DNA from: Streptomyces clavifer
Lineage (GTDB): Bacteria; Actinomycetota; Actinomycetes; Streptomycetales; Streptomycetaceae
DNA: 64,000 nucleotides
Assembly: GCA_014651175.1 (NCBI GenBank)
Contig: BMWJ01000006.1
Coordinates: forward strand, 310,001-374,000
Direction: 5' to 3'
Part shown: in pieces, positions 8,748 to 17,768 of the stretch
Position numbering within the stretch: position 1 is the first letter of the stretch
Layout of the letters: each line of letters begins with the position of its first letter
Made by a program: the position numbers and the translations under genes
Notes under the pieces: model-generated
Databases searched by the model: none
The model's input: only the letters and a program-made list of their open reading frames with translations
What the model was told of the DNA's origin: nothing

Positions 8748-9701
8748 TCAGTCCTTGGCCACGGCGCGCAGCCGGTCCATCACATCGGCCCGCAGATCGG
8801 CGGGTTCCTCCACGACGACGTCCGGTCCGAACTCGACGAGCCAGGCGTCCAGTCCGTGTCCGTACGGAATCTCCAACTCGTCCCAGCCGTCGCCGAGTTC
8901 CCGTACGGCTGTCGCACGGGAGCGCAGGGGGTATCCGGACCCGGCGCGCAGCCTGATCCGGGCGGTCCTGGTCGCGGTCTCCCCCGCCCAGCTCTCCACG
9001 GTCTCGCGGACGGTGACCACGTCGGGCACCTCGGCCGTGAAGGCTCCGGCACGGGAGCGGACCCGTCCGGAGATCCGGGACAGCCGGAAGACCCGCTCGG
9101 CGCCCCTGCCGCGGTCCCAGCCGGCCAGGTACCAGTGGCCGCGCCAGCACTCGAGCGTCCAGGGCTCCACCTGGCGCTGCTCGGGGCGGGCGGCGTTTGC
9201 CTTGCGGTAGTCGAAGGTGACGGGACGGCGGTCCCGGCAGGCGAGCATCAGCGGCTCGAAGGCGGCCTCGTGGACCGGGATACGGGGTTCGAGGGCGCTG
9301 TGCACCTCGTACGCGTCCTCGGCCTCGGGCATGCCGGCCGCCCTCAGCTTCTGCAGGGCGCCGCTGGCGGCGCCGGCCAGCCGGGCCTGCTGCCAGACCT
9401 TGGCGGCGAGCCCGAGAGCCGCTGCCTCCTCGGCGTCCAGCGTGATGGGCGGCAGCCGGTTGCTGTCGCGGCGCGCGAGGTAGCCGGTGTCCCCGTCCAG
9501 GTTCTCCACGGTCTCGATGACCAGGCCGAGTTCGCGCAGGTCGTCCTTGTCGCGCTCGAACATCCGGTTGAAGGATTCGTCGGAGCCCGCTTCGAGATAG
9601 GCCTCGATGGACCCTCGGAGCTCACGTTTGCTGAGCGGGCGCCGGGTACCCAGCAGACACAGTGCCAGGTTCATCAGCCGTTCGGCCTTGGCAATCGCCA
9701 T
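8748..9701 (-). CDS. pafB: WYL-domain transcriptional regulator PafB
   Basis: PafB (317 aa) opens with a helix-turn-helix segment (residues about 1-70, RPLSKRELRG) and carries a canonical WYL core, GHWYLAGWD, in the middle. WYL domains sense a ligand thought to be single-stranded DNA in this family. The start is ATG 9701 with AAAGGGCG upstream; a longer in-frame start at 9764 falls in the terminator region and has no site. A 12-bp hairpin separates it from the FKBP gene, implying a dedicated pafBC promoter in 9702-9764. Confidence 0.92.
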   Translation of the reverse strand: MAIAKAERLMNLALCLLGTRRPLSKRELRGSIEAYLEAGSDESFNRMFERDKDDLRELGLVIETVENLDGDTGYLARRDSNRLPPITLDAEEAAALGLAAKVWQQARLAGAASGALQKLRAAGMPEAEDAYEVHSALEPRIPVHEAAFEPLMLACRDRRPVTFDYRKANAARPEQRQVEPWTLECWRGHWYLAGWDRGRGAERVFRLSRISGRVRSRAGAFTAEVPDVVTVRETVESWAGETATRTARIRLRAGSGYPLRSRATAVRELGDGWDELEIPYGHGLDAWLVEFGPDVVVEEPADLRADVMDRLRAVAKD

Positions 9702-9764
9702 CGACGCCCTTTCTCGACGTGCTCTACGACCGTCGACCGTACCGCTCCGGGGTGCCCGGACCAA

Positions 9765-9800
9765 AGCGAGGGCCCGCGCCTCGTGGCACGGGCCCTCGCT
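9765..9800 (-). terminator. Terminator between FKBP gene and pafB
   Basis: AGCGAGGGCCCG at 9765-9776 pairs perfectly with 9789-9800. It follows the small FKBP gene on the minus strand and partly insulates pafBC from it. Confidence 0.7.
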
Positions 9801-9816
9801 CCTGTCATCGGACGGA

Positions 9817-10191
9817 TCAGACGGCGACCAGGTCGCAGACGAAGATCAGCGTCTCACCCGGGGCGATGGAGCCGCCGCCCGCGCCGCGGTCGCCGTAGGC
9901 GAGGTGCGCGGGGATGGTCAGCTGGCGGCGCCCGCCGACCTTCATGCCCTGGACACCCTGGTCCCAGCCCGCGATGACCTGACCGGCACCGAGCTGGAAC
10001 TGCAGCGGGGTGCCGCGGTTCCACGAGGCGTCGAACTCCTCGCCGGTGGAGAACGCCACACCGACGTAGTGGACGGAGACGGTCTGGCCCTTCTCGGCCT
10101 GCGCTCCGTCGCCTTCCCAGATGTCCTTGATCTCCAGGTCCGCCGGCGGCTCGCCACCCGGGAAGTCGATCTCGGGCTTCTCGATGCTCAC
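9817..10191 (-). CDS. FKBP-type peptidyl-prolyl cis-trans isomerase, cytoplasmic
   Basis: At 124 residues it is a single FKBP domain with no signal peptide. Family residues are visible: VHYVGVAFSTGEEFDASW, the FQLGAGQVIAGWDQG pocket segment and IPAHLAYGDRGAGG. It should catalyse proline isomerisation during folding and bind FK506-like macrolides. It follows the lipoprotein FKBP gene by 42 bases and probably shares its transcript; a hairpin ends the unit before pafB. Confidence 0.95.
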   Translation of the reverse strand: MSIEKPEIDFPGGEPPADLEIKDIWEGDGAQAEKGQTVSVHYVGVAFSTGEEFDASWNRGTPLQFQLGAGQVIAGWDQGVQGMKVGGRRQLTIPAHLAYGDRGAGGGSIAPGETLIFVCDLVAV

Positions 10192-10233
10192 TGAACTGCT
10201 CCTCAGGATGATGAACGGGCAACCGGGACAGTC

Positions 10234-11169
10234 TTACATCTTTGTCAGGATGTCCACGGACCACACCAGCGTCGAGTTGGCGGGGATGGTCTGCTGCGCC
10301 TTGTCACCGAAGGCCTGGTCCGGCGGGATGACGAGCAGCACACGGCTGCCGACCTTCTTGCCGACGAGCCCGTTCTTCAAACCCTTGACCGTGATCTGGG
10401 CCAGCGGGAAGGTCGCGGTCTTGCCCGTGTCGTAGGTGCTGTCGAACTTCTTGCCGCCCTTCCACAGGAAGGCCTCGTAGTTCACGACGACGCTGTCGGT
10501 CTCCTTGATGACGGCCCCGTCGGACTCGAGGACGTAGCTGGAAACGAGCTTCTTGGGCGGGTCGGCCTTGGGGAAGGTGACCTTGGGCGCCTTGCCGTCG
10601 GTGTTCGTCCCGACCTTCGGAAGGTCGATGTTGTCCTGCGCGACCTCGCTGCCCTCGGCGGACTTCGGGACCTGGGTCGCCTTCACCACGTCGACGACGA
10701 AGACGAGGGTGGCGTTGGGCTTGATGTCGCCCTGGCCCTGCTCGCCGTAACCGAGGTCCGGCGGAATGACCAGCTCGACGCGGCTGCCGACCTTCTGGCC
10801 GACGAGGCCCTTGTCCCAGCCCTGGATGACCATGCCCGCACCGAGCGTCAGATCGAAGGGCTGCTTGCGGTCGAAGCTGTTGTCGAACGGCTTGGTGGAG
10901 TCCCACGCCTGGCCGAGGTAGTTGACCTGGATCGCGTCGCCGTTCTTGAGCTTCGCGCCGTCACCCTCACTGATGACTTCGGTCTTCAGCTCCTTGGGCG
11001 GATCGCCCTCTCCCTTCGCCAGGGTGGGCTTCTCGCCGAACTTCGCACCCGCGGTGATCGCGGGGACGCCGTTCTTGGGCGAGGCGGAGTCGGAGGCCTT
11101 GTCGTCGCCGCATGCCGCAGTGGACAGCAGCAGAAGGGGGACGGCGAGAAGGCCGGCAAGTCGGCGCAC
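10234..11169 (-). CDS. FKBP-type peptidyl-prolyl isomerase lipoprotein with tandem domains
   Basis: The 311-residue product has a lipoprotein signal (LLLLSTAAC, lipidated Cys about residue 20) and two FKBP domains. The first (about 85-165) retains FDLTLGAGMVIQGWDKG and IPPDLGYGEQG; the second (about 215-311) is more diverged (FPLAQITVKGLKNGLVG), so only the first may be fully active. It probably assists folding of exported proteins outside the membrane. GTG 11169 follows GAGG by about six bases. It is first of a two-gene FKBP unit placed between pafA and pafB. Confidence 0.92.
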   Translation of the reverse strand: MRRLAGLLAVPLLLLSTAACGDDKASDSASPKNGVPAITAGAKFGEKPTLAKGEGDPPKELKTEVISEGDGAKLKNGDAIQVNYLGQAWDSTKPFDNSFDRKQPFDLTLGAGMVIQGWDKGLVGQKVGSRVELVIPPDLGYGEQGQGDIKPNATLVFVVDVVKATQVPKSAEGSEVAQDNIDLPKVGTNTDGKAPKVTFPKADPPKKLVSSYVLESDGAVIKETDSVVVNYEAFLWKGGKKFDSTYDTGKTATFPLAQITVKGLKNGLVGKKVGSRVLLVIPPDQAFGDKAQQTIPANSTLVWSVDILTKM

Positions 11170-11228
11170 TGGTTCCTCAGATCTCAGACGGCACGTGAAT
11201 GGGTCCCCGACACTCTAGGCCGCGCGAA

Positions 11229-11257
11229 GGGCCCCGTACGAGGAACGTACGGGGCCC
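11229..11257 (-). terminator. pafA terminator
   Basis: GGGCCCCGTACG at 11229-11240 and its exact complement at 11246-11257 form a 12-bp stem with a five-base loop, 33 bases after the pafA stop. Confidence 0.75.
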
Positions 11258-11290
11258 GGTCGCATCCGCAGCGGGACCTGTCCTGTCCGG

Positions 11291-12652
11291 TCACATGCCC
11301 GCGATGAGCTTCTCCACCCGCTCGTCCACGGAACGGAACGGGTCCTTGCACAGCACGGTGCGCTGCGCCTGGTCGTTGAGCTTGAGGTGGACCCAGTCGA
11401 CGGTGAAGTCCCGCCGCTGCTCCTGGGCCCGGCGGATGAAGTCGCCGCGCAGCCTCGCCCTGGTCGTCTGCGGGGGCACGGACTTGCCCTCGAAGATCTT
11501 CATGTCGTTGCAGATGCGAGCGACCTGCCCCTTGCGCTCCAGCAGGTAGTAGAGCCCTCGGCGGCGGTGGATGTCGTGGTAGGCGAGGTCTATCTGGGCG
11601 ACCCTCGGGTTCGACATGGTCATGTTGTGCTTGGCCCGGTACCGCTCGATGAGCTTGTACTTCATGACCCAGTCGATCTCGGTGCCGATCCGGTCGAGGT
11701 CCTCGGCCTCGATGGCGTCCAGGGTGCGGCCCCACAGCTCGAGGACCTGGTCGACCGTGCCGGTGCGGATGCCCCGGCGCTCGACGAAGTCGACGGCCTT
11801 CTCGTAGTACTCGCGCTGGACCTCGACGGCCGAGGCCTCACGGCCGCTGGCGAGTCGCACCTTGCGCTGCCCGGTGATGTCGTGGCTGACCTCGCGGATG
11901 GCCCGGATCGGGTTCTCCAGGGTCAGGTCGCGCATCACCGTGCCCGCCTCGATCATGCGGAGCACCAGATCGGTGGCGCCGACCTTGAGCAGCATGGTCG
12001 TCTCGGACATGTTGGAGTCGCCGACGATGACGTGGAGGCGGCGGAACCGCTCGGCGTCGGCGTGCGGTTCGTCCCTCGTGTTGATGATGGGACGGGAACG
12101 CGTCGTCGCGGAACTGACGCCCTCCCAGATGTGCTCGGCACGCTGGCTCACGCAGTAGACGGCTCCGCGCGGGGTCTGCAGCACCTTGCCGGCACCGCAG
12201 ATCAGCTGTCGGGTGACGAGGAAGGGAATGAGGATGTCCGCGAGCCGGGAGAATTCCCCGTGCCGTGCCACGAGGTAGTTCTCGTGGCACCCGTAGGAGT
12301 TTCCGGCCGAGTCGGTGTTGTTCTTGAAGAGATAGACGTCGCCCGCGATTCCCTCCTCGTGCAGGCGGCGTTCGGCGTCGACGAGCAGGCCTTCGAGAAT
12401 GCGTTCGCCTGCCTTGTCGTGCGTGACCAGTTCGGTCACGTTGTCGCATTCGGGTGTCGCGTATTCCGGATGCGATCCCACATCGAGGTACAGGCGGGCG
12501 CCGTTCCGCAGGAAGACATTGCTGCTGCGGCCCCATGACACAACACGGCGGAAGAGGTAGCGCGCCACTTCATCAGGTGACAGTCGGCGCTGTCCCCTGA
12601 ACGTGCACGTGACGCCGTACTCGTTCTCCAGCCCGAAAATGCGGCGGTCCAT
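11291..12652 (-). CDS. pafA: Pup-protein ligase PafA
   Basis: PafA (453 aa, the usual length) uses ATP to join the C-terminal glutamate of Pup to substrate lysines, marking proteins for the Arc/Mpa-20S proteasome. It belongs to the carboxylate-amine ligase fold shared with glutamine synthetase. The N-terminal [11 protein letters not shown] holds the Mg-binding glutamates, NGARLYLD gives the catalytic Asp57, and [17 protein letters not shown] lines the active site. Its paralogue dop lies about 5 kb away. ATG 12652 has no Shine-Dalgarno but a TAATGT box six bases upstream, so it looks leaderless; the MFS stop is only nine bases away. Confidence 0.97.
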   Translation of the reverse strand: MDRRIFGLENEYGVTCTFRGQRRLSPDEVARYLFRRVVSWGRSSNVFLRNGARLYLDVGSHPEYATPECDNVTELVTHDKAGERILEGLLVDAERRLHEEGIAGDVYLFKNNTDSAGNSYGCHENYLVARHGEFSRLADILIPFLVTRQLICGAGKVLQTPRGAVYCVSQRAEHIWEGVSSATTRSRPIINTRDEPHADAERFRRLHVIVGDSNMSETTMLLKVGATDLVLRMIEAGTVMRDLTLENPIRAIREVSHDITGQRKVRLASGREASAVEVQREYYEKAVDFVERRGIRTGTVDQVLELWGRTLDAIEAEDLDRIGTEIDWVMKYKLIERYRAKHNMTMSNPRVAQIDLAYHDIHRRRGLYYLLERKGQVARICNDMKIFEGKSVPPQTTRARLRGDFIRRAQEQRRDFTVDWVHLKLNDQAQRTVLCKDPFRSVDERVEKLIAGM

Positions 12653-12658
12653 GACTGA

Positions 12659-12664
12659 ACATTA
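12659..12664 (-). promoter_or_regulatory. Candidate leaderless -10 for pafA
   Basis: On the minus strand TAATGT lies six bases before ATG 12652, overlapping the stop codon of the upstream MFS gene. This would give pafA a promoter of its own rather than dependence on the transporter gene. Confidence 0.45.
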
Positions 12665-13921
12665 CGCCTTATGGCCTGAGCTGAAACCGGGTTCGGCAGC
12701 ACCGTTTCGATCATTTTCCGAACCGGCCACGACTTCCGGCCCGCGTACGGGAACTGCGAGGACCCTCCCGGTGGCCAGCAGAACCAGCAGCGCGGCCACT
12801 CCCCCGGCCCCCGCGACGGCGAAGCTCCACGCCGTCCCGCCGAGTTCGACGGCCGGACCGGCGACCGCCGTGCCGGCCGCCGCGCCCACCCCGAACGTCG
12901 TCACGAGCCAGGAGAACGCCTCGGTCACGGTGCCCCGCGGGGCGTGCCGGTCGACGACGATGAAGGAGCAGGCGATCGCCGGGGCCAGGAACACCCCGGC
13001 CAGGGCGGCCAGCGCGGTCATGGCGGGCACGCCGGGGGTCAGCGTCAGCGGAAGGTATCCCAGGGCCAGCAGGCCGACGATGACCCGCAGCCGCTTCTCG
13101 GGCGCCCCGGCCCACTGCCGCGCCCCGTAGGCCGCGCCGCCGATCAGCGCACCGAGTCCGAGCGCGGCCATCAGCCATCCGTACACGGACTCCCGGCCGT
13201 GGTCGTCGGCGTAGGCGACTCCGGCCACCGTGATCGAGCCGAGCGCGAGGCCGACGAAGAAGAACGCCCCCAGCAGGGCCAGCAGCCCCGGCGAGCGCAG
13301 GGCTCCCAGCCAGTGCGCCTCCCGGGGCGCGGAACGCCAGGTGCGGGAGGGCTCGGAGAGCACCACCGAGAGCGCGCCGAGGACGCCTATGGCGTTGATG
13401 ACGAGGAGCGCGGCGGCGGGCGACCACAGCGAGACCAGGACCGTCACGAGCAGCGGCCCCAGCGTGAACATGACCTCCTGCGCCACGGCGTCCATGGCGT
13501 AGGCCCGGTGCACCCGGTCCTCCCGGCCGAGGACCGTCGGCCACAGGGCCCGCAGGCCGCCTTCGAGCGGTGGCGTGAAGACACCTGCCACGATCACCGC
13601 GGCGTAGGCGGGCAGCAGCCGGTCGAGGCCCAGCAGGGCGAACGCCGCCATACCGAGCGCGGAGAGCACGGCGGCCGGGAGCTGGACGCGCGGCTGCCCG
13701 TACAGGTCCACGGCCCTGCCCAGCAGCGGCTGCCCCACGGCCGTGGCCAGGCCGTACGCGGCGGCGAGGGCGCCCGCCAGCGTGTAGCTGCCGCCCTCGG
13801 CCCGGGTGAACAGGACGATCGCGATGTGGGCCGTGCCGTTCGGCAGGCGCCCCACCAGTGTTCCCGTCAGCAGCCGTGCGGCGTGCCGCGTCCGGAGGAT
13901 GTCCAGATATCCCGCGGCCAT
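12662..13921 (-). CDS. MFS transporter
   Basis: The 419-residue protein shows about twelve hydrophobic segments and the MFS A-motif region GRAVDLYGQPR between helices 2 and 3. It is probably a proton-driven exporter; the substrate is not evident. The start at ATG 13921 has GAGAGGGGCG upstream, and the longer in-frame start at 13951 is not needed for the first helix. It is divergent from a LacI-family regulator across 128 bases that hold two TACGTA palindromes, suggesting direct control by that regulator. Confidence 0.88.
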   Translation of the reverse strand: MAAGYLDILRTRHAARLLTGTLVGRLPNGTAHIAIVLFTRAEGGSYTLAGALAAAYGLATAVGQPLLGRAVDLYGQPRVQLPAAVLSALGMAAFALLGLDRLLPAYAAVIVAGVFTPPLEGGLRALWPTVLGREDRVHRAYAMDAVAQEVMFTLGPLLVTVLVSLWSPAAALLVINAIGVLGALSVVLSEPSRTWRSAPREAHWLGALRSPGLLALLGAFFFVGLALGSITVAGVAYADDHGRESVYGWLMAALGLGALIGGAAYGARQWAGAPEKRLRVIVGLLALGYLPLTLTPGVPAMTALAALAGVFLAPAIACSFIVVDRHAPRGTVTEAFSWLVTTFGVGAAAGTAVAGPAVELGGTAWSFAVAGAGGVAALLVLLATGRVLAVPVRGPEVVAGSENDRNGAAEPGFSSGHKA

Positions 13922-13961
13922 GTCCGCCCCTCTCGTCCGGTGGCGTCGCACCCCGAAGTTT

Positions 13962-13988
13962 TACGTATAACGTCAGGGTGCATACGTA
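13962..13988. promoter_or_regulatory. Pair of TACGTA palindromes, candidate LacI-family operator
   Basis: TACGTA occurs at 13962-13967 and 13983-13988, 21 bases apart, i.e. two helical turns, in the only intergenic region between the divergent MFS and LacI genes. Assignment as operator is inference. Confidence 0.4.
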
Positions 13989-14049
13989 CCATGTGCGCAG
14001 TCCGCGAGTCCATCCCACGGCATCTGGCCCGCCCAGCACGGAGGCACGA

Positions 14050-15078
14050 GTGAGCAGCCCGCAGCAGCCAGCCCCACCCCGGCCCACCAGCCGCGACGTG
14101 GCACGGGCCGCAGGCGTGTCGCAGGCCGCCGTCTCGCTCGTGCTCGGCGGAAAATGGCGTGGAAGGGTCTCCGCGGCGACCGCGGAGCGGGTGCGTGGGA
14201 GCGCCCGGGAGCTCGGCTACCGGCCGAATCTGGCCGCCCGCAGTCTGCGGCTGGGCAGCACCCGCACCGCGCTCCTCGTCGTGCCGGCGCTCACCAACGA
14301 GTTCTTCGCCCGCGTGTACGCGGGCGCCGCCGCCGTCGCGGCGGAACACGACTTCGGCGTGGTGCTCTACCCCTCGCCCGACGGGACGGGGCCGGCCAGG
14401 GACCCGTTCTCCTCCGCCCGCGCGGCGCTCGACGGCGTGATCGCCTCGTCCATGGCGGCGGACGCGCTGGGGGCTCTGCGGGGCGCGGACCTGCCGCTGG
14501 TGATGCTGGACAGCGACCCGCGGGACCACGGTACGGCCGCACGGGTGAACCTCGAGATCGCGGACGGCATGCGGCAGGTGGCGGAGCACCTGGCGGGCCT
14601 GGGCCACCGGCGGTTCGTCCACCTGGCCTCCGCGGTGGACACCTGGACCTTCGCCGTGCGCGCCCGGGCCCTCGCCGACGCGGTGCGGGACGTCCCCGGG
14701 GCCACCGTCCACCGGGTGGCGGCGCCGCTCGACGTACGGGCCGGGCGCGAGGCGGCCGAGGCGGTCCTGGCCGCTCCGGGGCCGCTGCCGACGGCGATCG
14801 TCTGCGACGACGACATCCTGGCCGCCGGTGCCTGCAAGGCCGTCCGCAGACGGGGGTTGCGGGTGCCCGACGACATCTCCGTGACCGGCTTCGACGACCT
14901 GGCCCTGGCCACGGCGGTGGAGCCCGAACTCACCACGGTGCGGCTGCCGGCCGAACAGGTGGGCGAGCGGGGTATGACGGCCCTGCTCGCCGTCCTGGAG
15001 GGCCGCCCCGCGGAGCAGGCCGGTCTCCCCGTCCACCTGGTGGTGCGCGGCTCGTCCGCGCCCCCGCCCGCCTCATGA
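14050..15078 (+). CDS. LacI-family transcriptional regulator
   Basis: The 342-residue protein has the LacI N-terminal helix-turn-helix (TSRDVARAAGVSQAAVSLVL with recognition and hinge helices) and a periplasmic-binding-like sensor domain, including the C-terminal DISVTGFDD segment. It should repress until a small ligand, often a sugar, binds. GTG 14050 is chosen because GGAGG at 14040-14044 precedes it by five bases. Its divergent MFS neighbour is the obvious target. The ligand is not predictable. Confidence 0.92.
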   Translation: MSSPQQPAPPRPTSRDVARAAGVSQAAVSLVLGGKWRGRVSAATAERVRGSARELGYRPNLAARSLRLGSTRTALLVVPALTNEFFARVYAGAAAVAAEHDFGVVLYPSPDGTGPARDPFSSARAALDGVIASSMAADALGALRGADLPLVMLDSDPRDHGTAARVNLEIADGMRQVAEHLAGLGHRRFVHLASAVDTWTFAVRARALADAVRDVPGATVHRVAAPLDVRAGREAAEAVLAAPGPLPTAIVCDDDILAAGACKAVRRRGLRVPDDISVTGFDDLALATAVEPELTTVRLPAEQVGERGMTALLAVLEGRPAEQAGLPVHLVVRGSSAPPPAS

Positions 15079-15118
15079 CGGTGCCCCCGGCCGCCACGTG
15101 CGGCGGCCGGGGGCACCG
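15079..15118. terminator. Bidirectional terminator between LacI gene and prcA
   Basis: Positions 15079-15095 and 15102-15118 form a perfect 17-bp GC-rich stem with a six-base loop between convergent genes. Confidence 0.8.
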
Positions 15119-15141
15119 GACCGGATCACGTCCGGGACGGA

Positions 15142-15966
15142 CTACTCCTTCGCGGACCCGTCGGCGTCGGAGTCCGGGGTCACGGTGCCGGGGGTCTCGG
15201 TGCCCGGGCTCCCGGCGTCCTCCGTCTCCGAGTCGGACGGGGCGTCCGTCGGGGTCGCCCCCGCGCCGTCCGCGTCCAGCAGCCTGGTCAGCTGCCGGCC
15301 GACGATCCGCTTGAACTTGCGCTGCTGCGGCCTCGTTCGGTCCAGGACCGCGACCTCGAGCCGCTCGGCGGGAATCTCCCGCTCGTTGCCGTTGGCCTCC
15401 CGGGAGAGGGCCTGGACGGCCAGCTTCAGTGCCTCCGCGAGGGACATCCCGTCACGGTGGCGCTGGTCCAGGAAGCTGCTGATCTGCTCCGCGTTCCCGC
15501 CGACCGCGACCGAGCCGTGCTCGTCCACGATCGAGCCGTCGTGCGGCAGCCGGTAGATCTGGTCGCCCTCCGGCCCCGCCCCGACCTCGGCGACCACCAG
15601 CTCCACCTCGTACGGCTTCTCTGCCGCGCTGGAGAAGATGGTGCCGAGCGTCTGCGCGTAGACGTTGGCCAGGCCACGGGCCGTCACATCGTCGCGGTCG
15701 TAGGTGTATCCGCGCAGATCGGCGTAGCGCACGCCGCCGATGCGGAGGTTCTCGTACTCGTTGTACTTGCCGGCAGCGGCGAAGCCGATCCGGTCGTAGA
15801 TCTCGCTGAACTTGTGCAGCGCACGGGACGGGTTCTCGCCGACGAACACAATGCCGTCGGCGAACTGCAGCACAACCAGGCTGCGACCACGGGCGATGCC
15901 CTTCCGGGCGTATTCCGCCCGGTCGGCCATGGCCTGCTGGGGTGAGACATAGAACGGCGTCGACAC
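15142..15966 (-). CDS. prcA: 20S proteasome alpha subunit PrcA
   Basis: PrcA (274 aa) forms the outer heptameric rings that gate the 20S proteasome and dock the Arc ATPase. The N-terminal gate segment [20 protein letters not shown] and the following [10 protein letters not shown] are characteristic. The last about 45 residues are a Thr/Asp/Ser-rich tail (residues about 232-274) beyond the folded domain, common in Streptomyces but variable. GTG 15966 has AAAGGGACGG upstream. It lies 55 bases after prcB and ends the operon at a strong hairpin. Confidence 0.97.
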   Translation of the reverse strand: MSTPFYVSPQQAMADRAEYARKGIARGRSLVVLQFADGIVFVGENPSRALHKFSEIYDRIGFAAAGKYNEYENLRIGGVRYADLRGYTYDRDDVTARGLANVYAQTLGTIFSSAAEKPYEVELVVAEVGAGPEGDQIYRLPHDGSIVDEHGSVAVGGNAEQISSFLDQRHRDGMSLAEALKLAVQALSREANGNEREIPAERLEVAVLDRTRPQQRKFKRIVGRQLTRLLDADGAGATPTDAPSDSETEDAGSPGTETPGTVTPDSDADGSAKE

Positions 15967-16021
15967 CGGCTATCCGTCCCTTTCTGTCAGTGACGAGTGC
16001 ATCGGAGAGGCATCGGTCCGG

Positions 16022-16867
16022 TCAGAGCAGCGCGGCGCGCGGGCCGTCGGGCTGCTCGAGCCGGCGCTCCAGGATCGAGCGCGCGATCTCGGAGGATTCC
16101 GTGTCGTCCAGCTTCCGGAAGCCCTCGTCGGTGATGACGGTGACGATCGGGTAGATCCGGCGGGCCACGTCCGGGCCGCCGGTCGCCGAGTCGTCGTCGG
16201 CCGCGTCGTACAGCGCCTGCACGACCAGGGTGAGCGTCTGCTCCTCCGTCAGGTCCTCGCGGAACAGCTTCTTCATCGACCCTCGGGCGAAGATGGAGCC
16301 CGAGCCGGTGGCCGCGTATCCGTGTTCCTCGGAGCGCCCGCCGGTGACGTCGTACGAGAAGATCCGGCCCTTCCCGCGGTCGATGTCGTATCCCGCGAAC
16401 AGGGGGACGACCGCCAGGCCCTGCATGGCCATCGCCAGATTGCTGCGGATCATCGTGGAGAGCCGGTTGGCCTTGCCCTCCAGGGAGAGCGTGGCTCCCT
16501 CGACCTTCTCGAAGTGCTCCAGCTCCAGCTGGAACAGCTTGACCATCTCCACGGCGAGACCCGCCGTGCCGGCGATCCCCACCGCCGAGTACTCGTCGGC
16601 CGGGAACACCTTCTCGATGTCGCGCTGAGCGATCATGTTCCCCATGGTCGCCCGCCGGTCACCGGCGAGCACCACCCCGCCGGGGAACGACGCCGCCACG
16701 ATGGTCGTCCCGTGCGGCGCCTGGATGGCCCCCTGCAGCGGTGGCAGGCTGCGGTTGCCGGGGAGCATCGAGGGCGACTGCTCGGACAGGAAGTCCATGA
16801 ACGAGGACGAACCCGGCGTCAGGAAGGCAGCTGGTAGACGCCCGGTGCTACGAGTGTTGGCTTCCAC
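16022..16867 (-). CDS. prcB: 20S proteasome beta subunit PrcB
   Basis: PrcB (281 aa) supplies the proteolytic sites. A propeptide of 53 residues ends at HG, and autocleavage would expose Thr54 of [11 protein letters not shown] as the N-terminal nucleophile. DRRAT and a catalytic lysine-containing strand follow, with the conserved GSGS near the middle. The start is GTG 16867 with GGAGGG about eight bases upstream. This start and its ribosome binding site lie inside the end of the endonuclease VII-like gene, overlapping it by 49 bases in another frame. prcA follows directly. Confidence 0.97.
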   Translation of the reverse strand: MEANTRSTGRLPAAFLTPGSSSFMDFLSEQSPSMLPGNRSLPPLQGAIQAPHGTTIVAASFPGGVVLAGDRRATMGNMIAQRDIEKVFPADEYSAVGIAGTAGLAVEMVKLFQLELEHFEKVEGATLSLEGKANRLSTMIRSNLAMAMQGLAVVPLFAGYDIDRGKGRIFSYDVTGGRSEEHGYAATGSGSIFARGSMKKLFREDLTEEQTLTLVVQALYDAADDDSATGGPDVARRIYPIVTVITDEGFRKLDDTESSEIARSILERRLEQPDGPRAALL

Positions 16868-17424
16868 GCGTTTCCCTCCAGGTATGCGATGGCCCTGCGC
16901 AAGGAGTCAGGATCATCCCCCAACTTGCCGATGGCCGAATTGCAGTTGAAGCACAGTACGCCTCGGACCCTACCCGTCTCGTGGCAGTGATCCACATGTA
17001 CAGCGGGAGCAGATAGACAGATCGTGCAGACGACCGCCTGTGACGAGATCATGTCGTCGCGCTGGGCCTCGGTCATGCCGTACTGACGCTTCAGGTGACC
17101 TGCTCTTCCCTGAATTGCCTTGCACGCTTTGCAGCGCGTCGCCAAGCCGTCGGGGGCAGTCGCGTTACGGTGCCACTCGCTGTGTGGCTTGACTTCGCCA
17201 CACGGCCGACACTCCTTGTGCCCCTGCGGAACGTCCGCGCGCTGCCGTACCGGCTTACCTTGAGCCTCCCGGCGGCGCCGGTAGTGGGCGGCACCGTAAG
17301 CAGCCACGCACTCCCGACACCGCGGCTGAAGTCCGTCGCGCCGGTTCCTGTCCGACGCGAAGGCGGGAAGTGGTAGTTCCCTCTTGCAGCCGGAGCACCA
17401 CTTCTCCTCACCCAATTCGGACAT
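16819..17424 (-). CDS. Endonuclease VII-domain protein within the proteasome operon
   Basis: The 201-residue product ends in a recombination endonuclease VII (T4 gp49-like, HNH-type) domain: C133/C136 and C158/C161 form the zinc site and HVDHCHETG (143-151) carries the catalytic His. The N-terminal half has two further zinc knuckle pairs, C10/C13 with C36/C39 and C72/C75 with C98/C101. Family members cut branched or mismatched DNA; the substrate here is unknown. ATG 17424 lies six bases after the pup stop, and the 3' end overlaps prcB by 49 bases. Blocks of sequence I counted are 58-63% GC, lowish for this genome. Confidence 0.9.
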   Translation of the reverse strand: MSELGEEKWCSGCKRELPLPAFASDRNRRDGLQPRCRECVAAYGAAHYRRRREAQGKPVRQRADVPQGHKECRPCGEVKPHSEWHRNATAPDGLATRCKACKAIQGRAGHLKRQYGMTEAQRDDMISSQAVVCTICLSAPAVHVDHCHETGRVRGVLCFNCNSAIGKLGDDPDSLRRAIAYLEGNAWKPTLVAPGVYQLPS

Positions 17425-17429
17425 CTGCC

Positions 17430-17648
17430 CTACTGTCCGCCTTTTTGTACGAAGCTTCGAACGAAGTCCTCGGCATTGGACTCGAGGACGTCGTCGATCT
17501 CGTCGAGGACGTCGTCGACGTCGTCGCTCAGCTTCTCCTGTCGCTCCTGCAGGTCCTCGGAGACCTGCGCGTCCTGCGCCTGCTCCTCGGTCCCCTCGGT
17601 GGAGCGTGTCGCCTTCTGCTGTCCGCCGCCGGTGTCCTTGGTCGCCAT
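17430..17648 (-). CDS. pup: Prokaryotic ubiquitin-like protein Pup
   Basis: Pup (72 aa) is the disordered tag attached to lysines by PafA. The sequence is Gln/Asp/Glu-rich with a coiled-coil region (residues about 30-50, rich in DDVDDVLDEIDDVL) that binds the Arc coiled coil, and it ends in KGGQ. The terminal Gln must be deamidated to Glu by Dop before ligation. ATG 17648 is preferred over a GTG three codons earlier because GGGGTGAG precedes it by a few bases. The TAG stop is at 17430-17432, six bases before the endonuclease VII-like start. Confidence 0.97.
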   Translation of the reverse strand: MATKDTGGGQQKATRSTEGTEEQAQDAQVSEDLQERQEKLSDDVDDVLDEIDDVLESNAEDFVRSFVQKGGQ

Positions 17649-17768
17649 GTAGCTCACCCCGCTCGGTTCGAAGCACGTGATCAGACCCTACCTACGGGGT
17701 CCGACATTGGCCCGGTACTTGTCTCAACGTCCGGAGGTCTCTTGATTGATTCCCAGCCGAGGGGCCTT

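Noticed and set aside
16819-17424. Prophage or transposon remnant around the endonuclease VII-like gene
   Set aside because: No integrase, transposase, terminal repeats or att-like duplication is visible; the gene fits precisely between pup and prcB.
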